From the NCBI RefSeq assembly GCF_030433855.1, contig NZ_JARUXC010000002.1:124001-188000 (forward strand): DNA of 64,000 nt, read 5' to 3'. A model generated the notes under the pieces. The model did no database searches, was not told the DNA's origin, and saw nothing but the letters and a program-made list of their open reading frames with translations. The DNA is from Agreia sp. PsM10. Lineage in GTDB: Bacteria; Actinomycetota; Actinomycetes; Actinomycetales; Microbacteriaceae. Shown here piece by piece: positions 1 to 8,089 of this stretch (positions are counted from its first letter, which is position 1; each line of letters opens with the position of its first letter). The position numbers and the translations under genes are program-made.

Positions 1-1
1 C

Positions 2-451
2 ATCGAGACGCTGAAGACCGATCCCGACTCGCGGCGCATCATCGTGTCGGCGTGGAACGTCGCAGAGATCCCCGAGATGGCGCTGGCTCCGTGCCACGCC
101 CTCTTCCAGTTCTACGTGGCCGACGGCAAGCTGTCGTGCCAGCTGTACCAGCGTAGCGCCGACCTGTTCCTGGGCGTTCCGTTCAACATCGCGAGCTACG
201 CGCTGCTGACCCACATGGTCGCCCAGCAGGCCGGCCTCGAGGTGGGCGACTTCGTCTGGACAGGAGGCGACTGCCACATCTACGACAACCACGTCGAGCA
301 GGTCACCGAGCAGCTCACGCGCGAGCCCTACCCGCTGCCGACCCTGCGCATCACCCGCACGCCCGACAGCATCTTCGACTACCGCTACGACGATTTCGAG
401 ATCGTCGACTACGTGCACCACCCCGCGATCAAGGCCCCTGTCGCCGTATGA
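2..451 (+). CDS. thyA: Thymidylate synthase, C-terminal 149 residues (5' end outside window)
   Basis: Converts dUMP to dTMP using methylene-tetrahydrofolate in the cytosol. The reading frame is open from base 2, so the gene starts upstream of the window. The visible part holds the catalytic cysteine in an APCHALFQF stretch, the dUMP-binding [17 protein letters not shown] block and the [10 protein letters not shown] motif, all characteristic of the family. Nothing suggests damage. Its stop overlaps the folA start in ATGA, so the two are translationally coupled. The pairing makes sense because ThyA produces the dihydrofolate that FolA recycles. Confidence 0.97.
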   Translation: METLKTDPDSRRIIVSAWNVAEIPEMALAPCHALFQFYVADGKLSCQLYQRSADLFLGVPFNIASYALLTHMVAQQAGLEVGDFVWTGGDCHIYDNHVEQVTEQLTREPYPLPTLRITRTPDSIFDYRYDDFEIVDYVHHPAIKAPVAV

Positions 452-987
452 GCATCGCCCTCATCTGGGCCGAGGCGCGCGGCGGAGTCATCGGCGGCGA
501 CGGCACGATCCCGTGGCACCTGCCCGAAGACCTCGCGCACTTCAAAGAGGTCACCCTCGGCGGCACCGTCGTCATGGGCCGCCGCACCTGGCAGTCCCTC
601 CCCGAGCGCTTCCGGCCCCTTCCCGGCCGCCGCAACGTCGTGCTGACCCGCGATCGCGACTTCGCCGCCGAAGGCGCCGATGTTGCGCATTCGCTCGACG
701 AGGTTCTGGATGCGACGGGTCGCGACGATCCGTCGGCTCCCGTCTGGGTCATCGGCGGCGGTGACATCTACGCGCAGACCCTGCCCCGGGCATCCCGTAT
801 CGAGGTCACCGAGGTCGACCTCGATGTGGCGGGCGACACCAGAGCCCCGACGATAGATCGCGCCTTGTGGCAGGTCGCACACGAGACCGAGTGGCTCGTC
901 TCGCGCACGGGCATCCGTTACCGCTTCGTGAGCTACGCGCGCACTGCACCCGCTGCGCCCGCCGCGCGCACCGCGCCGGTCGAGTAG
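448..987 (+). CDS. folA: Dihydrofolate reductase
   Basis: NADPH-dependent reduction of dihydrofolate to tetrahydrofolate. The 179-residue protein has the classic N-terminal sequence with [15 protein letters not shown] (substrate-binding acidic residue after the PWHLP loop), [12 protein letters not shown] and WVIGGGDIY (NADPH-binding glycines). It starts in the ATGA overlap with thyA. The C-terminus carries an Ala/Pro-rich tail of about 15 residues, and its stop codon lies inside a dispersed palindromic repeat (978-1010), so the tail may have been shaped by that repeat. Two RibD-type reductase-like genes elsewhere in the window are distinct families. Confidence 0.96.
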   Translation: MSIALIWAEARGGVIGGDGTIPWHLPEDLAHFKEVTLGGTVVMGRRTWQSLPERFRPLPGRRNVVLTRDRDFAAEGADVAHSLDEVLDATGRDDPSAPVWVIGGGDIYAQTLPRASRIEVTEVDLDVAGDTRAPTIDRALWQVAHETEWLVSRTGIRYRFVSYARTAPAAPAARTAPVE

Positions 988-1010
988 CGAGGCACGAGCG
1001 TATCGAGGCC
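978..1010. repeat. Dispersed palindromic repeat overlapping folA stop
   Basis: An imperfect palindrome beginning GGTCGAGTAGCGAGG and ending GAGCGTATCGAGGCC, with arms complementary around a short centre. Sequences of this type (GGTCGAGTAGCGAG with CTCGCTACTCGACC) recur between genes in many Micrococcales genomes; that is recollection, not a search. The folA stop TAG lies at 985-987 inside it. Confidence 0.6.
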
Positions 1011-1169
1011 ACTTCGGGCGGAGATTCGCACGTGCCGAGACGAATAGGCGGCCGGTAGCTCGAAATCTCCGCCCAGCCTGGCGAAGGGGAGGAGATACGC
1101 CACATCGACGCAGTATTCGGGTCGGATGCGCTCATCTCCTCCCATTTCGCCGGAGCGTATCGAGGCCAC
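996..1169. repeat. Two tandem hairpins between 17-bp direct repeats
   Basis: The 17-bp sequence GAGCGTATCGAGGCCAC occurs at 996-1012 and again at 1153-1169. Between them are two hairpins: arms 1016-1026 and 1064-1074 (11 bp, GGGCGGAGATT) and arms 1080-1096 and 1134-1151 (GGCGAA plus GGGAGGAGAT, one small bulge). Both enclose exactly 37 nt. The region separates the convergent folA and MFS genes and could act as a bidirectional terminator or be a miniature repeat element. No open reading frame of note is present. Confidence 0.6.
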
Positions 1170-1181
1170 CCTTCGACAAGC

Positions 1182-2471
1182 TCAGGGAACGCTGTGGCTG
1201 CGGTGCCAGTCGTCCTCGAGCATCCGGGGCCGTGCGACGACCCTGCCCGCGACGACCACAACCACGAGCGTGAGCAGCAGGAACACGAGGGGCGCGGTCC
1301 AGCCGCCGGAGAGCTCGTGCAGCACGCCGACGAGCAGCGGTCCGAGGGCGCCGAGCGCGTAGCCGATGCCCTGGGTGAATCCGCTGAGCGCGACGGTTCC
1401 CTCGGGCGTGCGGCTTCGGAGCCCCACGAGCACGAGCACAAGCGGGAACAGCAGGGGCCCGGCTCCGGCGAGCGCCACCCACACCCACGGGAGGGCGGCC
1501 GGCGCGATGAGCAGGCCGCCGTAGCCGAGCACGTAGAACACCAGGCCGAGCGCGATGAGCGGCGAGACGGAGCGCATGCGGCTCGCGAGCACAGGCACGA
1601 GGAGCGAGAACGGGATGCCCATGCCCGCATAGAGCGACAGCAGAACGCCGGCCTGCGCGGGCGACACCCCGGCGAGATCGATGAGGATCTCGGGGAGCCA
1701 CGCGAAGGCCGCGTACACGTTGAGGCTGGTGGCGCCGAACAGCAGCCCCATCGACCAGGCCAACCGCGAGCGCCAGACCCTCCCGGCGAGGGTCGGCGAC
1801 ACCTCCGGCAGCAGTTCGGCGTCGAGCCGCGAATCGGATGCCGCCGGTGCGGCCGCCGCCGTCGACCGGCGGTCGCGCATCCAGAGGCCGAGCCACGGCA
1901 CGATCGCGACCAGGGCGAGCACCGCCCACATCGAGACGCTGACCCGCCAGCCGATGGAATCGGCCACGGGCACGGCGACGAGCGGAGGGATCAGGCTGAA
2001 CAGCGCCATGATCGTGACGTAGACGGAGGTGAGCGCCCCGATCGACGCCGGGAAGTACTTCTTGACGATGGGCGGCAGGGCGACGTTGGCCACACCCATT
2101 CCGGCGAAGGTGAGCACGCTCGCCAGGGCGAGCACGGGGTAGTCGGGTGCCAGTCCCCGCGCGAGGTGACCGATCAGGATGGCGCCCAGCGCCGCGATCA
2201 GCAGGGTCTCGAGGCGCAGGTGCCGCTTCAGAACGGGGGCCAGCAGCCCGAAGGCGGCGAAGCAGAGGGGAGGGAGCGTTCCCAGTACGCCCACGCCCAC
2301 GCTGTCGACGGGAACGTCGACGCTGATCTGGGAGAAGATCGGCGAGAGGGCGGCCACGGCCGTGCGCAGATTGACCGCGACCAGAACGATGCCCACTAGG
2401 GCGAGCGCGCGACCTCCGGCCCGCGCCGAGGCTGCCGAGGAGCCGGTCGGAGGATGAGGGCGGTTCGGCAC
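1182..2471 (-). CDS. CynX/NimT-type MFS exporter
   Basis: A 429-residue polytopic membrane protein of the major facilitator superfamily. The first membrane segment contains NLRTAVAALSPI, typical of the CynX/NimT/YeaN branch, whose members are linked to cyanate and nitroimidazole resistance. About twelve hydrophobic segments are visible. I chose the GTG at 2471 because a TATACT box lies 6 nt upstream, matching the leaderless pattern of this genome; an in-frame ATG at 2519 would add 16 residues that look non-coding. The stop codon falls inside a CTTCGACAAGCTCAGG sequence, another common intergenic repeat motif. Substrate unknown. Confidence 0.85.
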   Translation of the reverse strand: MPNRPHPPTGSSAASARAGGRALALVGIVLVAVNLRTAVAALSPIFSQISVDVPVDSVGVGVLGTLPPLCFAAFGLLAPVLKRHLRLETLLIAALGAILIGHLARGLAPDYPVLALASVLTFAGMGVANVALPPIVKKYFPASIGALTSVYVTIMALFSLIPPLVAVPVADSIGWRVSVSMWAVLALVAIVPWLGLWMRDRRSTAAAAPAASDSRLDAELLPEVSPTLAGRVWRSRLAWSMGLLFGATSLNVYAAFAWLPEILIDLAGVSPAQAGVLLSLYAGMGIPFSLLVPVLASRMRSVSPLIALGLVFYVLGYGGLLIAPAALPWVWVALAGAGPLLFPLVLVLVGLRSRTPEGTVALSGFTQGIGYALGALGPLLVGVLHELSGGWTAPLVFLLLTLVVVVVAGRVVARPRMLEDDWHRSHSVP

Positions 2472-2477
2472 CGGGCA

Positions 2478-2483
2478 AGTATA
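2478..2483 (-). promoter_or_regulatory. -10 box of leaderless MFS gene
   Basis: TATACT on the minus strand, 6 nt before the GTG start at 2471. It decides the start codon. Confidence 0.55.
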
Positions 2484-2523
2484 GGGGCGCTTGTCCAGGG
2501 GGTGCGCCGGTCCGATCATTCCC

Positions 2524-2529
2524 TAGGGT
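2524..2529 (+). promoter_or_regulatory. -10 box of leaderless AI-2E gene
   Basis: TAGGGT, 6 nt before the ATG at 2536. With the MFS box it forms a short divergent promoter region. Confidence 0.5.
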
Positions 2530-2535
2530 GTCTCT

Positions 2536-3642
2536 ATGACCGTTCCCTCCGGCGAGCCCACGACGGCTCCCTCACTGCGATCCCTGCTCACCGACAAGAT
2601 GGGGTCCCTGGCCATCCGCAGCGGCCAGATCCTCATCGTGCTGGCACTGGCGGTGGTCGTCGTGTTCGCGCTCGTGCAGCTCAAGCTCGTGGTCATCCCC
2701 GTGCTGATCGCGCTGATCATCACGGCCGCCGCGTCCCCGATCATGCGCTTCCTGAAGAACCGCGGCATGTCGGCGATCCTGGCGACCTGGCTGACCCTGC
2801 TCGCCGGCATCGTCGTGATCGGCGGCCTCGTCACCCTCATCGTCTTCGCCGTGCGCGGCCAGTGGGACACGCTGGCGTCGTCGGCCAAGGACGGCCTCGA
2901 CCAGCTGCAGAACTTCATCACCAACGGGCCGATCCCGGTCGATGCCGACCAGATCGAGTCCGCCAAGCAGGCCCTCATCGACTTCGCCACGAGCAGCCAG
3001 GCCGGGTCGGGAGCGCTCGCCGGCGCGTCAGTCGTCGGAGAGCTCGCCACGGGAGCGGCGCTGGCCGTCGTGATCCTGTTCTTCTTCCTCAAGGACGGGC
3101 CGGCGATCTGGGCCTTCTTCCTGCGGCCGTTCCGCGGCCACCGCAAGGCCCGTGGCGAGCGCATCGGCGCGACCGCTGTGCGGGTGCTGGGCGGCTACGT
3201 GCGCGGCACGGCCATCATCGCCTTCGTCGACGCGGCCGGTATCGGCATCGGCCTCGCGATCCTGGGCGTGCCCCTCGCCCTGCCGCTCGCCGTCATCGTC
3301 TTCGTCACGGCCTTCATCCCGATCGTCGGAGCGACCGCCGCCGGCGTGCTCGCGGCCCTGGTGGCCCTCGTGGCCAACGGGCCGGTGATCGCCCTGATCG
3401 TGATCATCATCGTGATCGCCGTGAACCAGCTGGAGGGCAACTTCCTGCAGCCCGTCGTGATGGCGCAGTCGCTCAAGCTGCACCCGCTCGTGATCCTCGT
3501 CGCCCTCACCGCCGGTACCATCCTGGGCGGCATCACCGGAGCGGTGCTCGCCGTGCCGATCGCGGCCGTCGGGTGGGCGATCATCAAGACCTGGAACGAC
3601 GACGGCCCGCGCGCGCACACGGGTGTCGATGCCACAGCTTAG
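2536..3642 (+). CDS. AI-2E family transporter (permease)
   Basis: A 368-residue integral membrane protein of the AI-2E family (PF01594; relatives include TqsA and PerM). Hydrophobic helices cover residues 25-80, a hydrophilic stretch follows at about 105-160, and further helices run to about 350, which is the usual layout. The PIVGATAAGVLAALVAL block and the following VNQLEGNFLQPVVM stretch match the conserved C-terminal region. Some family members export autoinducer-2 or act as Na+/H+ antiporters, so the substrate cannot be inferred. It is divergent from the MFS gene and stands alone. Confidence 0.88.
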   Translation: MTVPSGEPTTAPSLRSLLTDKMGSLAIRSGQILIVLALAVVVVFALVQLKLVVIPVLIALIITAAASPIMRFLKNRGMSAILATWLTLLAGIVVIGGLVTLIVFAVRGQWDTLASSAKDGLDQLQNFITNGPIPVDADQIESAKQALIDFATSSQAGSGALAGASVVGELATGAALAVVILFFFLKDGPAIWAFFLRPFRGHRKARGERIGATAVRVLGGYVRGTAIIAFVDAAGIGIGLAILGVPLALPLAVIVFVTAFIPIVGATAAGVLAALVALVANGPVIALIVIIIVIAVNQLEGNFLQPVVMAQSLKLHPLVILVALTAGTILGGITGAVLAVPIAAVGWAIIKTWNDDGPRAHTGVDATA

Positions 3643-3762
3643 GCGGCCCGAAATCCCGTGAATCGGGGCGTTTCGACGATTCGGAGTGAGCGCGGCTGGC
3701 AGGCTGGAGATCTCAACGGCGAGCAGTTCATCGCTCGTTCCTTGGGAAAGGTCTCCCCTCGC

Positions 3763-4326
3763 ATGGCCCTCTGGTCGCTCTTCCTCGTCGCGCTCGGAGT
3801 CTCGGCCGACGCCTTCGCCGTCGCACTGGGCAAGGGCCTGCACATGCGCCGCTTCAACCTGCGCAACGCCCTCATCATCGCCGCGGCATTCGGCCTGTTC
3901 CAGGCGTTCATGCCCGTGATCGGGTGGTTCCTCGGCACCCAGTTCGCCAGCTACATCACGGGCGTGGACCACTGGGTGGCCTTCGGGCTGCTCGCCCTCA
4001 TCGGCGGAAAGATGCTGTGGGAGGCGTTCTCGAACCCCGAAGACAAGGAGGTCGACGACCGCCTGAAGATCAGGGAGCTGCTGGTGCTGTCGGTGGCCAC
4101 GAGCGTCGACGCGCTCGCGGTGGGCCTGTCGTTCGCGTTCCTGTCGATCTCGATCGCCGAGACGGCCGTGCTCATCGGGGTGACGACGTTCGTGCTGACG
4201 TTTGCGGGCATCCTGATCGGTCATCGCGCGGGCGTGAAGTTCCGCCGCCCGGCCGAGATCGCCGGCGGGCTCATCCTGATCCTCATCGGCACCCGCATCC
4301 TGCTCGACCACCTCGGCGTGCTCTGA
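3763..4326 (+). CDS. mntP: Manganese efflux pump MntP
   Basis: Exports Mn2+ across the cytoplasmic membrane. The 187-residue length is normal, and the two inverted DUF204 repeats show their conserved acidic motifs: VSADAFAVALGKGL near residue 10-23 and TSVDALAVGLSFAF near 110-125. I chose the ATG at 3763; upstream in-frame codons encode no hydrophobic or conserved sequence. The leader (3643-3762) contains a small GGGA/TCCC hairpin just before the start, but I could not fit the Mn-sensing yybP-ykoY riboswitch to it. Confidence 0.92.
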   Translation: MALWSLFLVALGVSADAFAVALGKGLHMRRFNLRNALIIAAAFGLFQAFMPVIGWFLGTQFASYITGVDHWVAFGLLALIGGKMLWEAFSNPEDKEVDDRLKIRELLVLSVATSVDALAVGLSFAFLSISIAETAVLIGVTTFVLTFAGILIGHRAGVKFRRPAEIAGGLILILIGTRILLDHLGVL

Positions 4327-4350
4327 GGCGGGCGTCGGGCGGTCTCGCGC

Positions 4351-4830
4351 TCACTCGGCGTCGAGCCGGGCGGCCACGTCGGCCGGAAATCCTCCGGTCG
4401 AGATCGGGCTCCACCTGGTCGGCGTGATGCGCAGCAGCGACTTGTTCTGGATGGCCATGGCGGCCCGGTACTCCTGCCAGTCGGGGTGCTCGCCCGCGAT
4501 GCTGCGGTAGTAGTCGACGAGCGCGTCTGCGGCCTCGGGCATGTGCAGCACCTCGGCATCGCCGTCGACCTGGATCCACGCGTCGTTCCAGTCGTCGGAG
4601 AGCACGAGCACCGATGCGGCCGATCGGCGCTCGGCGTTGCGGGTCTTGGCCCGCCCGGGGTAGGTGGAGACGACGATGCGACCGAGCTCGTCGACGCCGC
4701 CCGAGACGGGCGACATCTGGGGCCGGCCGTCTGCGCGCGTCGTGGCGACGAGCATCCGGTGCCGGGGGCGAACGAAGACGAGCATTTCGTCGCGGTCGAC
4801 GGTGGTGTTGGTGGAGATGGTTCTGGCCAT
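4351..4830 (-). CDS. PPOX-class F420/FMN-dependent oxidoreductase
   Basis: A 159-residue single-domain split-barrel flavoprotein of the pyridoxamine 5'-phosphate oxidase superfamily. The stretch RMLVATTRADGRPQMSPV and the following IVVSTYPGRAKTRNAER fit the actinobacterial class that uses coenzyme F420. Members reduce diverse small molecules, and the substrate here is unknown. The ATG at 4830 has a TAGCCT box 6 nt upstream and looks leaderless. It lies 9 bp downstream of the CGNR regulator on the same strand but seems to carry its own promoter inside that gap. Confidence 0.85.
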   Translation of the reverse strand: MARTISTNTTVDRDEMLVFVRPRHRMLVATTRADGRPQMSPVSGGVDELGRIVVSTYPGRAKTRNAERRSAASVLVLSDDWNDAWIQVDGDAEVLHMPEAADALVDYYRSIAGEHPDWQEYRAAMAIQNKSLLRITPTRWSPISTGGFPADVAARLDAE

Positions 4831-4836
4831 GCGCCA

Positions 4837-4842
4837 AGGCTA
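4837..4842 (-). promoter_or_regulatory. -10 box of leaderless PPOX gene
   Basis: TAGCCT on the minus strand, 6 nt before the ATG at 4830. It overlaps the end of the CGNR gene. Confidence 0.45.
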
Positions 4843-5397
4843 GGCGCTGTCGGCCGCCGCCCGCTCGCGGAACGCGATCATGTTCACCCGGTTGCCGCAG
4901 CGCACGCTGCAGAACCTCTTCGAGCCGTTGCGCGACAGGTCGGCGAAGATGCCCTCGCAGTCGGGGGCACCGCACGAGCGCAGGCGCGTCATCTCGTCGG
5001 TGCGGATCACATCGACGAACGCGAGCGACGCCTCGCTCAGGATGCGATCGGCCAGGGGCTCGTCGTCGGCCGACGCGTGCAGGTGCCAGTCGAAGGCGTC
5101 GTGCCGCACCAGCTGGGGGAGCGCCCGCGTCTGCCGCAGAATCTCGTTGACCTCGTCGGCCGCCGCGTCGCGCTTCAGGCCCCAGACGTGCCGCAGGCGG
5201 GCGCGTGCGCGGTGCACCTCGGCGAGCTCCCGCTCGTCGCGGTCGAACCGCCCGGTGTAGCCGTGGGCGTCGAGGAGCTCGGTCAAGCGGGCGGGGGTGG
5301 CGATCTCGTCGGTGCCGCTGCGAGACGCGGAGGCGACCGTGTTGCCGAGCGCCACGATGAACGCCAGGATGTCCTCGGTGTCAGGGGCTAGATGCAA
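4840..5397 (-). CDS. CGNR zinc-finger transcriptional regulator (ABATE domain)
   Basis: A 185-residue probable DNA-binding regulator. Residues 1 to about 120 correspond to the ABATE ligand-binding-type domain (PF07336). Residues 132-176 carry the CGNR zinc finger (PF11706): CGAPDCEGIF, then FCSVRCGNRVN with the four cysteines and the name-giving CGNR. The TTG start at 5397 is supported by an AAGGAG ribosome-binding site 5 nt upstream. It is divergent from the EamA exporter, and the palindrome between the two (5410-5420) is its likely operator. The ligand is not known. Confidence 0.88.
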   Translation of the reverse strand: MHLAPDTEDILAFIVALGNTVASASRSGTDEIATPARLTELLDAHGYTGRFDRDERELAEVHRARARLRHVWGLKRDAAADEVNEILRQTRALPQLVRHDAFDWHLHASADDEPLADRILSEASLAFVDVIRTDEMTRLRSCGAPDCEGIFADLSRNGSKRFCSVRCGNRVNMIAFRERAAADSA

Positions 5398-5398
5398 A

Positions 5399-5428
5399 TT
5401 GACTCCTTACTCATTCTGAGACTAGCGT
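5399..5428 (+). promoter_or_regulatory. EamA promoter with internal palindromic operator
   Basis: TTGACT (5399-5404), an 18-nt spacer and TAGCGT (5423-5428) form a plausible sigma-70 promoter for the EamA gene. The spacer holds the palindrome CTCATTCTGAG (5410-5420). The same stretch lies just upstream of the divergent CGNR gene, so a bound regulator would affect both. Confidence 0.5.
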
Positions 5429-5469
5429 CTGGATCAAGGAGCATCAACAGCGGTTCGAAAGGGAATGCC

Positions 5470-6456
5470 ATGCCACGGTCTCAGACCTCAGCCGGTCTCG
5501 TCATCGCGGTCATCGCGGCGGCCACGTTCGGCAGCTCCGGCGCCCTGGTCAAGCCGCTGCTCGAGGCCGGCTGGAGCCCCGCGGCGGCGGTCACGGTGCG
5601 CGCCCTCGTCGGCGGCATCGTGCTCTCGCCCGTCGCCATCGTGATGCTGCGCGGCCGCTGGTCTGCGCTCTGGCGCTCGCGGGGCAGGGTTCTCGCCATG
5701 GCGCTCATCGGCGTGGCCGGCACCCAGCTGCTGTACTTCGCGGCCATCCAGCGCATCCCGGTCGGCACCGGCGTGCTCATCGAGTACATGGCCCCACTGC
5801 TGCTGGTCGCCTTCGCCTGGGCGCGCACGCGCCGGATGCCCAAGGCCGTCGTTCTGATCGGCTCGGTCGTCGCCCTGGTCGGCCTGGTCATGGTCGTGTC
5901 GCCGGGAGGCTCGGCGAGCTTCGACGCGCTCGGACTCGGCTTCGCGCTCGCGGCGATGGTGGGATGCGCTGTCTACTACCTCGTCGCCGCGCAGCCGAGC
6001 GACGGCCTTCCTCCTGTCGCCCTCGCGGCCGCCGGGCTGGTCATCGGCGGGGTCGCGCTCGGCGCCGTCGGCCTGACCGGCCTCGTGCCGTTCACTGCGA
6101 CCTTCGGCGAGGTGGCCCTGTTCGGCGGTACGGCACCCTGGTGGATCCCCCTGGCGATCGTCGGCGTCGTGTCGACCGCGATCGCCTACGCCACGAGCAT
6201 CACGGCCAGCGAGATGCTGGGCTCCCGGCTCGCCTCCTTCGTCGGTCTGCTCGAAGTCGTGGCCGCGACCTTCTACGCCTGGCTGCTGCTCGGCGAGCAG
6301 CTGACGATCCCGCAGCTGCTCGGGGGCGTGCTCATCCTCGTGGGCATCGGGTTCGTTCGGAGCGAGAAGACCGAACCGCCGCTCGACGCGCCGATCGAGC
6401 CCGCATCGACGAAGCGTGGAACGCCGCAGAACGATCAGGTGCGGCTGCTCGAGTAG
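5470..6456 (+). CDS. EamA/DMT-family transporter
   Basis: A 328-residue inner-membrane permease of the drug/metabolite transporter superfamily with two EamA repeats, each about five helices. The first begins ATFGSSGALVKPLLEAGWSP and the second covers residues 150-290. I chose the ATG at 5470 because GAAAGGGA precedes it by about 6 nt. The C-terminal 30 residues are hydrophilic. The divergent CGNR regulator probably controls it. Relatives export amino acids or metabolites; the substrate is unknown. Confidence 0.87.
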   Translation: MPRSQTSAGLVIAVIAAATFGSSGALVKPLLEAGWSPAAAVTVRALVGGIVLSPVAIVMLRGRWSALWRSRGRVLAMALIGVAGTQLLYFAAIQRIPVGTGVLIEYMAPLLLVAFAWARTRRMPKAVVLIGSVVALVGLVMVVSPGGSASFDALGLGFALAAMVGCAVYYLVAAQPSDGLPPVALAAAGLVIGGVALGAVGLTGLVPFTATFGEVALFGGTAPWWIPLAIVGVVSTAIAYATSITASEMLGSRLASFVGLLEVVAATFYAWLLLGEQLTIPQLLGGVLILVGIGFVRSEKTEPPLDAPIEPASTKRGTPQNDQVRLLE

Positions 6457-6461
6457 ACGAG

Positions 6462-6467
6462 TAGTGT
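6462..6467 (+). promoter_or_regulatory. -10 box of leaderless RibD-like gene
   Basis: TAGTGT, 7 nt before the ATG at 6475. Confidence 0.45.
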
Positions 6468-6474
6468 CCTGACC

Positions 6475-7047
6475 ATGGCGAAGCTGCTGTATTTCGGGAT
6501 CGGGTCGCTCGACGGTTACGTCGCCGACGAGAACGGTCGATTCGACTGGGCCGAACCCGATCACGAGGTGCATGCCGCGGCCAACGACGTCGCCCGGCCG
6601 ATCGGCACCTACCTCTACGGGCGCCGCATGTACGACGTCATGTCGTTCTGGGCCTCACCCGAGGCCGAGTCCGACCCCGAGCCGGTCATGCAGGACTACA
6701 CGCGCATCTGGCGTGCGGCGCAGAAGGTCGTGTTCTCGACGACGCTCGCCGAGGCATCCACCGACCGCACCCGGATCGAGCGGTCGTTCGACCCGAGCTC
6801 GATCGCGGAGCTGAAGCGCACATCCGCCGACGACATCAGCATCGGGGGAGCGAGCCTCGCGGTGCAGGCGATCACCGCCGGACTCGTCGACGAGTACATC
6901 TACTTCGCGTATCCGGTGTCCGTTGGCGGCGGCACGCCCTTCTTCCCCCGCGCAGCGCGCCTCGACCTCGAGCTCGTCGACGTGCGCGCATTCGGCAACG
7001 GAGCCGTCTCGATGCGCTACCGTTCACTGCACGCAGACCAGCACTGA
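6475..7047 (+). CDS. RibD C-terminal/dihydrofolate reductase-like protein
   Basis: A 190-residue protein of the RibD C-terminal (bacterial bifunctional deaminase-reductase) fold. It opens LLYFGIGSLDGYVADENG and contains GTYLYGRRMYDVMSFW and DDISIGGASLA, the NADPH-binding pattern of the family. Members related to E. coli YyaP/YwjB are of unknown substrate, and this is not the housekeeping folA. It precedes an SRPBCC gene by 14 nt and probably forms an operon with it. Confidence 0.85.
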   Translation: MAKLLYFGIGSLDGYVADENGRFDWAEPDHEVHAAANDVARPIGTYLYGRRMYDVMSFWASPEAESDPEPVMQDYTRIWRAAQKVVFSTTLAEASTDRTRIERSFDPSSIAELKRTSADDISIGGASLAVQAITAGLVDEYIYFAYPVSVGGGTPFFPRAARLDLELVDVRAFGNGAVSMRYRSLHADQH

Positions 7048-7061
7048 CGAGGAGCACGACC

Positions 7062-7499
7062 ATGGCAGAACTCACCATCACCCGCTCGTTCGCCGCGCCT
7101 CGCGAGGCCGTCTTCGACGCCTGGACGAACCCGGAGAAGTTCGCCGTGTGGTTCGGCACAGATGGCGTCGACGTTCCCGCCGAGACCCTGTCGATGGACG
7201 TGCGACCCGGCGGGTCGTGGAAGGCGGTCATGAAGCTGCCCGACGACACGTCGATCAGCTGGGTCGGAGAATACCTCGAGGTCGATGCGCCGTCGCATCT
7301 CGTGATGACCATCACAGACAACCCCGCGCTCGATGCACGCGGCGTGATCACGGTCGATCTCTCCGAGGTCGGCGACGGCACCGAGATGATCATGTCGCAG
7401 GAGTCCCCGGGTTTCGACCAGGGCCAGCTCGACCAGACCGCCATCGGGTACAACGCGTTCTTCGATGTGATGGGCACCCTGGTCGCCGAGAGCGAGTAG
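7062..7499 (+). CDS. SRPBCC/AHSA1-domain protein
   Basis: A 145-residue START-like fold protein. TITRSFAAPREAVFDAWTNP at the N-terminus and VRPGGSWKAVMKLPDG-like sequence in the middle match the AHSA1 family, small hydrophobic-ligand-binding proteins named after an Hsp90 co-chaperone domain. A GAGGAG site precedes the ATG. Its stop TAG shares one base with the GTG of the next gene. In actinobacteria such genes often accompany ArsR regulators, but none is seen here. Confidence 0.85.
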   Translation: MAELTITRSFAAPREAVFDAWTNPEKFAVWFGTDGVDVPAETLSMDVRPGGSWKAVMKLPDDTSISWVGEYLEVDAPSHLVMTITDNPALDARGVITVDLSEVGDGTEMIMSQESPGFDQGQLDQTAIGYNAFFDVMGTLVAESE

Positions 7500-7999
7500 T
7501 GGCGTCGCACCACCTGGCCGAAGCCGCCGACGCGATCGACGAGGCACTGCAGTACGAGTCGTCGTGGCAGCGCGCCGAGGAGCACCGCGCCCGCCTCGGA
7601 GACGGAATCGACTACTACGGCACGTCGGTCGGCGCCATCCGGGCGACGCTGCGCGACACCCTGCGGCGGTATCCCGCCCTCGCGCACGACGACATCACCG
7701 CCCTGAGCTCGCTGCTCTGGTCCGCCGCCGTGTACGAGCGCCGGCTGGCCGCGATCATCCTGCTGCAGGGCAACCTGCCGATGCTCGTCGTCTCCGACCT
7801 CACGAGGCTCGAGGGATTCCTGCGTTCGAGCATCCTCGCGGACATCGCCGACGTGCTCGCACGCGATGTGATCGGGCCGCTCCTGCGGTCGCTCGACGCT
7901 CGGGATCGACCCCGCGCAGACACCGTCGTCGCCCGCTGGGCGCGGGGCGACGAACCGTTCCTGAGTCGGGCCGCGGCCGTCGTGAACGCCCGTTCCTGA
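7499..7999 (+). CDS. AlkD-like DNA alkylation repair protein, short form
   Basis: A 166-residue alpha-helical protein. The sequence YYGTSVGAIRATLRDTLRRY followed by LLWSAAVYERRLAAIILLQ resembles the first HEAT-like repeats of the AlkD family of DNA glycosylases for alkylated purines. Typical members have about 220-240 residues, so the C-terminal third appears absent. The gap to msrB is only 90 bp and cannot hold it. The GTG start overlaps the SRPBCC stop by one base. It may be a truncated, non-catalytic derivative; the assignment is by pattern only. Confidence 0.55.
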   Translation: MASHHLAEAADAIDEALQYESSWQRAEEHRARLGDGIDYYGTSVGAIRATLRDTLRRYPALAHDDITALSSLLWSAAVYERRLAAIILLQGNLPMLVVSDLTRLEGFLRSSILADIADVLARDVIGPLLRSLDARDRPRADTVVARWARGDEPFLSRAAAVVNARS

Positions 8000-8089
8000 G
8001 TGTTTGCCGACCCCGGAACATCCGGCGGCACGCGCCTGTTCTACCTGATAGTCGCGGCAGCCAGCCGCGCACCATACGAGGAGACGACA

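Noticed and set aside
1171-1190. Insertion sequence remnant at the CTTCGACAAGCTCAGG motif
   Set aside because: The motif is a common short intergenic repeat and there is no transposase fragment or longer terminal repeat.
3643-3762. Possible Mn-sensing yybP-ykoY riboswitch before mntP
   Set aside because: Only a short GGGA/TCCC hairpin is visible; the conserved paired loops of the riboswitch could not be placed on the plus strand.
7499-8089. Frameshifted continuation of the AlkD-like protein
   Set aside because: Only 90 bp separate its stop from msrB, too short for the missing third, so a truncated protein is more likely than a frameshift.
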